DNA from: JAYQPQ01 sp038145405
GTDB taxonomy: Bacteria; Pseudomonadota; Gammaproteobacteria; Pseudomonadales; GM7GCV1
NCBI GenBank assembly: GCA_038145405.1
Contig: JAYQPQ010000047.1
Coordinates: forward strand, 1-14,803
Length of the DNA: 14,803 nt
Direction of reading: 5' to 3'
The notes under the pieces were generated by a model. It worked only from the letters and a program-made list of their open reading frames with translations, searched no databases and was not told the origin of the DNA. The stretch's first letter is position 1, and every line of letters starts with the position of its first letter. Made by a program: the position numbers and the translations under genes. Below are positions 1 to 6,117 of this stretch, piece after piece.

Positions 1-1
1 G

Positions 2-181
2 TCAGTCTTTGGGCGCGCGGTGATTCTTAGGCTCGGGGGCCTCGGGCAAGGCGCGGAAGGGGATGCTGTCGTGGGTAGCGCGCGTGAGCCGCACCGACTG
101 ATCACCCTCGCGAATTTCGATTTCGCCAATGTTGGATTCTTCCAGTACTTCGATCAGTTTTTTGATTTTGCGAATGTCCAT
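2..181 (-). CDS. Stand-alone AccB (BCCP) N-terminal domain protein, 59 aa, no biotinyl domain
   Basis: The first ~34 residues (MDIRKIKKLIEVLEES onward, through a GEIEIREGDQSVRL-like stretch) match the conserved N-terminal domain of acetyl-CoA carboxylase biotin carboxyl carrier protein. Family members run to about 150 residues, with a Pro/Ala linker and a C-terminal biotinyl domain carrying an MKM motif. Here a polar tail of ~25 residues follows and the frame stops at TGA (bases 2-4), so no biotinyl domain is encoded. The ATG at 179-181 is chosen because AccB proteins start exactly at MDIRK; a longer in-frame start at 244 adds 21 unrelated residues. A possible GGAG ribosome site lies about 11 bases upstream. 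The gene is 63 bases downstream of the DUF1513 gene on the same strand. In E. coli the AccB N-terminal domain contacts AccC and is reported to mediate autoregulation of accBC. Alternatives: a frameshifted accB continuing outside the window, or a decayed fragment. Confidence 0.72.
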   Translation of the reverse strand: MDIRKIKKLIEVLEESNIGEIEIREGDQSVRLTRATHDSIPFRALPEAPEPKNHRAPKD

Positions 182-244
182 CAGGACAACTGCTCCAGGC
201 GCGGGTGAGCGTTGCAGTAAAGCCAAACTTCCGCGAAAAAGCAA

Positions 245-1288
245 TTAGCCCGGCAACCAGGACCAGTGGTTATCCCAGAAAAAGTTGGTTTGCTGCCAGC
301 CGGAATTGGCATCGCGCATGGCCCCGGTGCCGCTGCCGATAAACCAGTCGTCGGCACTGGCAGCCGCCGCGCAGATATCGAGCGCACTGGTGGATTCCAG
401 ACATGCTCCGGAGCGACTATCCCAGCGTCCGTAACGATGCCCCTGAGGCGAGGTGGCGACCAGCTCATTGTTTGCCAGTGCCAGACTGCCGATATAGCCG
501 GAAAAGAGTTCCCAGCCGCCAGTCGGCGTTGCCACGGCCTGCCAGTTATCGCCTTGGGTTCGATAGACCAGCGGCGTCGTACTAGCGTAGGGATTGGCAT
601 ACTGCAGCCCAGCCCAGATATGTTCGCCATCCCGGGCCAGATGGCGCAGGCTGAGATCGGCATGCGGTGAGGGTTGCAGGCGCATGGCACCGCTGGCGGG
701 GTGCACCCAAGCCAGCGCGGAGGCAAAGTTGTCCGCGTTCAGAACGTCGCGGCCGCGAGTCTGCCAGCCACCCAGTGCTACCACCAGTTGGTCCTGCTGC
801 GCTACCAGCTGGTGTGGACCCAATCCGGGCAACGCCAGGCGTGCCACAGGTACCTGGGGTCTGCCACCGAAGGGTTCGTAACCGAGCAGCCAGCCAGAGG
901 CGGTGCTCTGCTCCGCGGCACATACCCAGAGCAAGTCGTCCTGCCACAGTCCATGCCCTTCGAGCAGCAAACCGTCGGGCGGCTGAATCTGCGCCAGAGG
1001 TGCACCGCTATCCAGATCCAGCAAGCTGATGAAATAGCCGGGGCGACGCGCCACAGCAGCTACCACCCCGCGTTCGGGCTGCGGCAGAATTTCGTGCAGG
1101 CGTCCCGCTTGGGTGCTTTGCCAGAGCGTGCGGCCATCGGTGTGAATGGCGGCGACGCCATAGGTCTCGCTACGCGTGCGATAGCCGCCGACAAGCCGCC
1201 CCTTCGCCCCACCGCAACTGGTCAGCCCCGCACTCAAGCCGAGTGCCAGGGGGGCGAGCTGCAGAAATTGGCGGCGGTCAATCGCCAT
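245..1288 (-). CDS. DUF1513 family Tat-type lipoprotein of the imelysin operon
   Basis: The product is 347 aa. The N-terminus has a twin-arginine motif (DRRQFLQ, residues 4-10), a hydrophobic stretch and a lipobox ending at Cys25 (LTSC). It is therefore probably exported folded by Tat and lipid-anchored. The rest is rich in Trp, Gly and short beta-type segments (GHGLW, GSLALANNELVATSPQGHRYG), as expected for the beta-propeller-like DUF1513 family. Genes of this family typically close imelysin/di-heme oxidoreductase operons; their biochemical role is not established. The ATG at 1286-1288 is chosen because it gives the signal peptide; the open frame continues upstream to 1432, but that part is the shadow of the preceding gene. 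Its start overlaps the end of imelysin 2 by 11 bases, which suggests translational coupling. It is the last clear member of the Fur-controlled operon. Confidence 0.86.
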   Translation of the reverse strand: MAIDRRQFLQLAPLALGLSAGLTSCGGAKGRLVGGYRTRSETYGVAAIHTDGRTLWQSTQAGRLHEILPQPERGVVAAVARRPGYFISLLDLDSGAPLAQIQPPDGLLLEGHGLWQDDLLWVCAAEQSTASGWLLGYEPFGGRPQVPVARLALPGLGPHQLVAQQDQLVVALGGWQTRGRDVLNADNFASALAWVHPASGAMRLQPSPHADLSLRHLARDGEHIWAGLQYANPYASTTPLVYRTQGDNWQAVATPTGGWELFSGYIGSLALANNELVATSPQGHRYGRWDSRSGACLESTSALDICAAAASADDWFIGSGTGAMRDANSGWQQTNFFWDNHWSWLPG

Positions 1289-2249
1289 CGAAATTATTGA
1301 AACCCAGCAACAGATTGAAATCGCGGCTGGCACGGTTTTGCAACAGGTCCTCCGCACGATCCAGCCACTCCAGCACGGCACGGGCCAGGTCGGCATCGCC
1401 TTGCACGGCGCGCTGTGCCAGCACGTTGCCATCGCTCAGCAGAGCTTGCAATTCGGCCTGGCTGTCGGCAGTCAGTTCCGGGCGCGCTGCCAGCCACTCG
1501 AGATGCACCATGAGCTGGTTCAGGCTGGCCGCCAGGCTGGGCAGCGTCGCGTGAGCGCGCCAACCCCAGGCCTGGTTTTCCAGCCAGGTGTCGGCGTCGT
1601 CAATACTGTTGTTGAGGCGCGATTCCAAGGCCGTGACCTGGGCGAATAGCAGATTCAGGGCAATGCTGTTGCTTTGCGACTTCGCATCCGCTGCCAGCCA
1701 CTCCTGCGGTACGATCGGATTGGCTTGGTGGTAGTGATGGATAGAGCCGACCTTGTTGGCGTAGTCCGTTGCAGTTGCCTGCAACAGGTAGCAGCGAGTG
1801 GTCGGCTCCAACTCGGCATTAAAGATTAACCATTCCAGAGCCGCCAGACCTTTCTCGGCCGCAATGCGTGTTTCCAATCCAGCGATCTCCACTTCCTGCG
1901 CCGCCGCCACGCGTTGGCGCAACTGGCCCTCGACGCGATTGCGCCGGTCGGGCCAGAAATAAAGTTCAAATTCCAGGGTCAGGTCAGCCACGCCCTTGTA
2001 TGGGAAAGCATTCAGCCCGGACCAGTGCAGAAAAGTCTGGCGCCAGCTGTCCTGCAGTGCAGGCAGTTCCAGCTGCCCGGCGCAATAGCTGACACTTTGT
2101 TCGGCCAGCTGCTGGCTGTTGTGCAGCCACACCTCAAGCTGCTGGTCGCCCCAGGTTTGCCAATGTAAAGCCATGGGTTCCGGCCGTGGTTGGCAGCCGA
2201 ACATCAGGCCGGAACAGTAGACAATTACCAGCCAGGTCCGCCCAATCAT
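1278..2249 (-). CDS. Second imelysin-family protein, lipoprotein-like, with degenerate GxHxxE motif
   Basis: The product is 323 aa. A short hydrophobic N-terminus ends in FGC (Cys19), a weak lipobox, so it is probably a membrane-anchored periplasmic protein. Imelysin-like features are the helical, Glu/Gln/Leu-rich composition, a PYKGVADLTLEFELYFWPDRRN-type segment around residues 83-104, and an EKGLAALEWLIF segment (132-143). The latter aligns with the GxHxxE motif of canonical imelysins, but His is replaced by Ala (GLAALE, 134-139). Imelysins (IrpA, ICMP, EfeO relatives) are envelope proteins linked to iron acquisition or iron binding; ICMP was first described as an insulin-cleaving peptidase. 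The ATG at 2247-2249 overlaps the TGA of the upstream cytochrome gene (ATGA, 4 bases), which fixes the start. Loss of the motif His suggests a different metal or structural role from the first imelysin. The family call is firm; the function is inferred. Confidence 0.85.
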   Translation of the reverse strand: MIGRTWLVIVYCSGLMFGCQPRPEPMALHWQTWGDQQLEVWLHNSQQLAEQSVSYCAGQLELPALQDSWRQTFLHWSGLNAFPYKGVADLTLEFELYFWPDRRNRVEGQLRQRVAAAQEVEIAGLETRIAAEKGLAALEWLIFNAELEPTTRCYLLQATATDYANKVGSIHHYHQANPIVPQEWLAADAKSQSNSIALNLLFAQVTALESRLNNSIDDADTWLENQAWGWRAHATLPSLAASLNQLMVHLEWLAARPELTADSQAELQALLSDGNVLAQRAVQGDADLARAVLEWLDRAEDLLQNRASRDFNLLLGFNNFDGD

Positions 2250-3631
2250 AGGGACTCCAGAAAGTGCAGCAGCAGGCGGCGTTCGTCTGCCGACAGGGCC
2301 ACAGCCCGATCGCGTGCGTTGGCCGCTTCGCCACCGTGCCAAAGTATGGCTTCAAAAATGTTGCGGGCGCGCCCGTCGTGTAGCAGCTCGGTATGACCAT
2401 TGACCTCCTGATAACGACCCAACCCCCAGAGCGGCGGCGTGCGCCATTCGCGGCCATCGGCATCAAATTCCGGCCGTCCGTCGGCCAGATCATCGCCCAT
2501 GTCGTGCAAGAGCAGATCGGTATAGGGGTAGATGAGCTGTTGGCTCAAGCCGGCATCGGCAACTGTGCCAGTGGTCCAGCTCGGGCGGTGGCAAGCGGCG
2601 CAGCCGACCTGGTGGAACAGGGCTTCGCCAGCAAGCACATCGGGCTCCTCGGCGCGCGGGCGGGCTGGCGGTGCCAGATGGCGTGAATAGAAGCTGACAA
2701 CCTGCAGAATGTTGCCGTTGAGTTCCGGCGTACCACCATTGGGCGCTCCCAGGCACTGGATCTGCACCGGGGTGCAGGGCGGCGCCGGATTCAATTCGGA
2801 GCTGATGCCAATATCGCCAAAAAAGGCGCCGGCGCTCTGCTGTTCCACTGTGGGCTGGCCGGCCTTCCAGCCAAAGCGTCCGAGATCAAACTCGCCGCTA
2901 CGCTGGTTCCAGACGCGATTGGCGCGGCCGGAAATGCCATCATCATCGGCATCCTCCGGATCGGCACCTGCCAGAATTTCGGCAGCAGGTATGGCTTCCA
3001 GCAGGCCCAACCCGATCATGGCCGGTGCCACTCGCGCACTGTAAAGGACGTCCGGGTGCAGCTCGCCATAGGCCAGCTGCTGCAACTGGAACTCGGGGCG
3101 ACGCAGCGTGAAAGTCTCATCGCCCAGCGTCACCACATGATCGCGGTAATCCCAGGCAATACGGGCTTCGGGTGGCGCGCCGAGAATGCCAAAATCCTGC
3201 AGCTGATCGCCGTAATTGGGCTCGGGTACGACGCCGGATGTTGGATCGCGCGGATGATCCATAGATTCCGGGATGCTCAGACGAATCAGCAGGGAGACGG
3301 CCTGATCCTGACCCGGGCGCGGCGGATGCCCGCGGCCATCCTTGATGTGGCAACCCTGGCAACTGGTGGCATTGAAGAGCGGCCCGAGGCCGTCGCGCGC
3401 GGCAGTGGAAGCCGGGGCTGTGACCCAGGGGTTGCGAAAGAAAGAATTGCCGACGCTGAAATCCAGGCGCTGCTCAAAACTGAGGTTGGCGGCTGGCTGG
3501 GAAAAGGCATTGGCCCCTTCGACGGCGGTGGTAGTCGCGCCGCCGGGCAGGGCGGGGTCGGCAGCAGCTATTGTCGTGGCTACCGCCAATGCCAGGCCCA
3601 GGCGCAACCCGGGCAGGTGACGACACGCCAT
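2246..3631 (-). CDS. Di-heme oxidoreductase (DUF1111) c-type cytochrome
   Basis: The product is 461 aa. A signal peptide spans roughly residues 1-24 (hydrophobic LGLALAVATTIAA, cleavage near AAA-D). Two c-type heme sites are visible: CQGCH at 91-95 and CAACH at 344-348. This is the layout of the DUF1111 'di-heme oxidoreductase' family, often annotated as thiol oxidoreductase and related to MauG/cytochrome c peroxidase. Other family-typical segments are FNATSCQGCHIKDGRG, IPAAEIL with a DADDDGISGR acidic stretch, and a C-terminal region WRTPPLWGLG followed by LLHDGRARNIFEAILWHGGEA. It presumably acts as a periplasmic electron-transfer protein or oxidase. Coupling to imelysins suggests it acts on iron redox state, but that is inference. 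The ATG at 3629-3631 is 1 base after the upstream imelysin stop. An in-frame start 10 codons earlier would overlap that gene and is less likely. Confidence 0.93.
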   Translation of the reverse strand: MACRHLPGLRLGLALAVATTIAAADPALPGGATTTAVEGANAFSQPAANLSFEQRLDFSVGNSFFRNPWVTAPASTAARDGLGPLFNATSCQGCHIKDGRGHPPRPGQDQAVSLLIRLSIPESMDHPRDPTSGVVPEPNYGDQLQDFGILGAPPEARIAWDYRDHVVTLGDETFTLRRPEFQLQQLAYGELHPDVLYSARVAPAMIGLGLLEAIPAAEILAGADPEDADDDGISGRANRVWNQRSGEFDLGRFGWKAGQPTVEQQSAGAFFGDIGISSELNPAPPCTPVQIQCLGAPNGGTPELNGNILQVVSFYSRHLAPPARPRAEEPDVLAGEALFHQVGCAACHRPSWTTGTVADAGLSQQLIYPYTDLLLHDMGDDLADGRPEFDADGREWRTPPLWGLGRYQEVNGHTELLHDGRARNIFEAILWHGGEAANARDRAVALSADERRLLLHFLESL

Positions 3632-3632
3632 A

Positions 3633-4880
3633 CTAGAAATGGCCGGCGCTATCGGGGGCAAAGGATGCCAGGCCCAGCACGGCGCCGGTGTCGACCACCA
3701 CAGCAGTGCTCGCGACCAGCGATTGGATGGCCTCGTTGATCATGCGCGAACCTTCGCGATTGCCCGGGGCGATCAACTGGTCAAAGCGCTGGCCGTTCTC
3801 GCCCTGGTCGTAGAGTGCCTGCAGTTTGCTTTGCGCGTTGTTTAGTGCCGCGTCGAGACGATTCGCCAGATCGGCATGCTCGGTGTGCAGCCAACCCATT
3901 AGTGAGGCACCCTGAAACTCACTTTCACCTGCTGCAAAGCGCCCGTACAAAATATTGCGCACGCCCTGGAAGTTGTAATAGAGGGTGCCGTGTGTGTGAT
4001 CGGAAAAGCAGTCCTGCTCGTCTTCGCTGGAATTGGCAAACAGCGCTACGCGCATGCGCTCACCGGCCAGCTCGCCCAGCGACAGGCTGCCGACGCCGTA
4101 GAGAATGCGGCGCAGCTGCTCCATTTGCGGCAGCGCCAAAAAGGTGGCGCGATAATTGTCACCATCCTCTGCCTGCCACTCTGCCGTCATCTCGGCGAGG
4201 TCGTCGACCAGCAACTGGGTGACGGCGGCGAGGTACTGGGCGCGTCGTTCGCAATGACCGTGGGTACAGGCCGAGCCAGCGGCAAAATCGCTGGCTGGAC
4301 GTTCGCCGGTGCCGGCCGCATTTCCGTGCAGGTCCTGACCCCACAGCAGAAACTCGATGGCGTGCCAGCCGGTGGCCACGTTGGCCTCCGAGCCACCCAG
4401 CTCGTTCAGCGAAGCCAGCAATTGCGGGCTGAACTCGGCTACGGAAATACCTTCAGGGCCAAGTTGCAGATCCGGATGGCTCACCAGATTGATCTGGCCA
4501 TAGGGGTTGCCCAGCTCATAGAAATAGAGATCGGGTTCGACATAGTCGATAAAGCCTTCATCCAGCGGCCAGGCATTGACCTGGGGTTCCCAGGCGTCGA
4601 TCACCGGGTGACCAAAACGGAAGGCCTCGGTCTGGCTGTAAATGTCCTTGGCAGCGGTCCAGGCCTGACGTGCGGCCAGCAGATTGGCTTCGCTGGGCTG
4701 CTCAATCAGGACGTCGACGCGCTCTTGCAGCGCCAGACTGGCGCGATGCGTTTCCAGATAACTCAGATAAGCCAGATCGGCGTGGGCGATGACCAGATGT
4801 TCCAGCAATTCGTGCGCCTGGCTCAGGGGGCTTAGGCTGGTCAACAGGAGAAGACTGGATATGCTCAGTCGCCGGCTCAT
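3633..4880 (-). CDS. Imelysin family (IrpA/M75-like) secreted iron-regulated protein
   Basis: The product is 415 aa. A signal peptide (residues 1-22, SRRLSISSLLLLTSLSPLSQA) indicates a periplasmic location. The canonical imelysin GxHxxE motif is present as GWHAIEFLLWG at 171-181. Other family landmarks are EAFRFGHPVID (85-95), a DxCFSDHTHGTLYYN region, and a GxxNILYGRF segment. The length fits single-domain IrpA-type imelysins with an internal duplication. These proteins are envelope components induced by iron limitation; metal binding is likely and peptidase activity is disputed. It is the first gene of the operon and has a good ribosome site (AAAGGAA, about 9 bases before the ATG). A near-consensus Fur box 39-57 bases upstream of the start predicts repression by Fe-loaded Fur. 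The di-heme cytochrome gene starts 1 base after its stop. Confidence 0.95.
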   Translation of the reverse strand: MSRRLSISSLLLLTSLSPLSQAHELLEHLVIAHADLAYLSYLETHRASLALQERVDVLIEQPSEANLLAARQAWTAAKDIYSQTEAFRFGHPVIDAWEPQVNAWPLDEGFIDYVEPDLYFYELGNPYGQINLVSHPDLQLGPEGISVAEFSPQLLASLNELGGSEANVATGWHAIEFLLWGQDLHGNAAGTGERPASDFAAGSACTHGHCERRAQYLAAVTQLLVDDLAEMTAEWQAEDGDNYRATFLALPQMEQLRRILYGVGSLSLGELAGERMRVALFANSSEDEQDCFSDHTHGTLYYNFQGVRNILYGRFAAGESEFQGASLMGWLHTEHADLANRLDAALNNAQSKLQALYDQGENGQRFDQLIAPGNREGSRMINEAIQSLVASTAVVVDTGAVLGLASFAPDSAGHF

Positions 4881-4918
4881 GGCAGGGTTTCCTTTAAAGG
4901 GCAGTGTTAGGGTAATAT

Positions 4919-4937
4919 GATAATGAGAAAGATTATC
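4919..4937. promoter_or_regulatory. Fur box (iron-responsive operator) of the imelysin operon
   Basis: The site is a perfect 6-base inverted repeat, GATAAT-N7-ATTATC, and matches 16 of 19 positions of the classical Fur consensus. It lies between the DsbD-alpha stop and the imelysin start. On the minus strand a -10-like TATCAT (complement of 4917-4922) overlaps its edge, so bound Fur would occlude the polymerase. No clear -35 element was found. Iron repression is inferred from site quality plus the imelysin context. Confidence 0.9.
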
Positions 4938-5009
4938 ATTAGCGTTATTAACTTTCCAGCCCGTCGCGCAGCGAAGCGAAGAAAAGTTGATGCAGAGCAG
5001 ATTTTTCGG

Positions 5010-5609
5010 TCAGAGGCGCTTGAGGGTCCAGCCGAGCAGAATCAGGCCAAGAAAAATTGCTACTACCAGCAGCAGGGGAAGTTGCACTGCTTGCCCCAGC
5101 GCGGATGCATCGGCAGCAGTCGGCTGCAGGTTGGGCCCGGCGACCAGGCCCATATTGTGTAGCTCGGAGCCTTCCACCTGCCAGGCCAGCCAGGAGGGCG
5201 GATAACAGTAGCCGGCGTCGGCACAGCCCTGGAAGCGCAGATAGAAGGTGCCCTCGGTCGGCAGGCTGAAGTGCAGCTCGGTTTGATCGCGGTAAATCTC
5301 CACCTGCTCATCGAAAAACGGGTCGTAGGTGGTTGCGCCCTGGGGCAGACCAAGCTCAGTGCTCTCTGTACTACCCACAACCAGACGGAACTGCTTGCGG
5401 TACATGTAATAGCCCGGCCGGATTTGCCAGCCGATCCAGACTTCAGCCTCATCCACCAGGCCCTGGGCCATAAAGGCCTGGTCGACCCTGAGTAAGGCGT
5501 CCGCTGTGAGCAAACCGGAGGGCGCCAGCAAGCCGCCCGACTGGGCAAGTGCCGCCGAGTGCCAGAGCGTGGCGAGCAGAATCAGGCAGGGGGGTACACG
5601 CAGGAGCAT
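5010..5609 (-). CDS. Stand-alone DsbD N-terminal (alpha) domain protein with C-terminal membrane anchor
   Basis: The product is 199 aa. A signal peptide spans residues 1-22 (ends AALAQ). The body matches the periplasmic alpha domain of DsbD: LVDEAEVWIGWQIRPGYYMYR, a KQF strand region, and the active-site segment QGCADAGYCYPP with Cys129 and Cys135, corresponding to the redox pair of E. coli DsbD alpha. A single membrane segment (about 178-195) follows and the protein ends KRL. Full DsbD is close to 600 aa, with eight membrane helices and a C-terminal thioredoxin domain. Both are absent, so this is a domain-only anchored protein that would need another partner to supply electrons. No good ribosome site is visible before the ATG at 5607-5609; that ATG is chosen for its signal peptide. 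It is divergent from the PCu(A)C gene, 66 bases away. Its neighbour downstream is the Fur-controlled operon. Alternative: remnant of a truncated dsbD. Confidence 0.85.
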   Translation of the reverse strand: MLLRVPPCLILLATLWHSAALAQSGGLLAPSGLLTADALLRVDQAFMAQGLVDEAEVWIGWQIRPGYYMYRKQFRLVVGSTESTELGLPQGATTYDPFFDEQVEIYRDQTELHFSLPTEGTFYLRFQGCADAGYCYPPSWLAWQVEGSELHNMGLVAGPNLQPTAADASALGQAVQLPLLLVVAIFLGLILLGWTLKRL

Positions 5610-5639
5610 GGCGGGGGCAGAATTGGATAGAGGTCAGAG

Positions 5640-5645
5640 TATAAT
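5640..5645 (+). promoter_or_regulatory. -10 box of the PCu(A)C gene
   Basis: A perfect TATAAT lies 30 bases before the ATG of the copper chaperone, in the 66-base divergent gap. No convincing -35 hexamer is present at 16-18 bases upstream, so activation or an atypical promoter is possible. A start near 5652 would give a leader of about 24 bases containing the AGGA ribosome site. Confidence 0.5.
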
Positions 5646-5675
5646 GCGCGCCTCACAACCCTGCCTAGGATCACG

Positions 5676-6104
5676 ATGCGCGCCTTCTTTGCTGTATTTT
5701 GCTTTGCCCTGCTGTTGTCCTCGCCGCTGGCGGCGCAGACACCCGAACTGCAAATAACCGATCTGCAGGTGATGCGTCCGCTGCCAGGCCAGACCGTCTC
5801 GGCTGGCTACTTTAATTTGACCAATCCGACGACCGAGCTGGTCACTCTGCTATCCGTTGAGTCGGCTCAGGCATCGCGCGTCGAGCTGCACGAAACCATG
5901 AACATGAACGGCATGATGCATATGCACGCCGTGCAGTCCGTGCATATCGAGCCCGGCCAGAGTCTGGCCTTCAGTCGCGGCGGCAAACACCTGATGGTTT
6001 TTGATCTCGATAACGCTGCGTTGGAAGCTGGCGTCGTCGAGCTGACATTTCATTTCGCTAACGGTCAACGGCTAACCGCACAAGCCGAACTGGCTGCCTG
6101 GTAA
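5676..6104 (+). CDS. PCu(A)C periplasmic copper(I) chaperone
   Basis: The product is 142 aa. A signal peptide spans residues 1-20 (cleavage near LAA-Q). The family copper-ligand pattern H-X10-M-X21-H-X-M is met exactly by His72, Met83, His105 and Met107. The intervening stretch is unusually Met/His-rich (MNMNGMMHMH, 75-84). Family members carry Cu(I) in the periplasm and deliver it to the CuA site of cytochrome c oxidase, often with Sco proteins and a thiol reductase. The start is supported by AGGA five bases before the ATG and by the signal peptide. It is divergent from the DsbD-alpha gene, a possible thiol partner, and converges with the kinase gene, leaving only 13 bases between stops. There is no Sco gene in the window. 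Confidence 0.94.
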   Translation: MRAFFAVFCFALLLSSPLAAQTPELQITDLQVMRPLPGQTVSAGYFNLTNPTTELVTLLSVESAQASRVELHETMNMNGMMHMHAVQSVHIEPGQSLAFSRGGKHLMVFDLDNAALEAGVVELTFHFANGQRLTAQAELAAW

Positions 6105-6117
6105 GAACGCTACTTCC

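Noticed and set aside
674..1300. 208-codon plus-strand open frame
   Set aside because: It lies antisense to the DUF1513 gene, has no signal, domain or ribosome site, and its composition reflects the GC-rich opposite strand.
3056..3739. 227-codon plus-strand open frame
   Set aside because: It is antisense to the di-heme cytochrome, whose heme motifs and operon junctions are clear; no recognisable domain.
3990..4835. 281-codon plus-strand open frame
   Set aside because: It is antisense to the imelysin with its GxHxxE motif; the translation shows no family features.
4938..5009. Possible terminator between the DsbD-alpha gene and the Fur box
   Set aside because: Only a 4-base TCGC/GCGA pairing is visible, with no T-tract.
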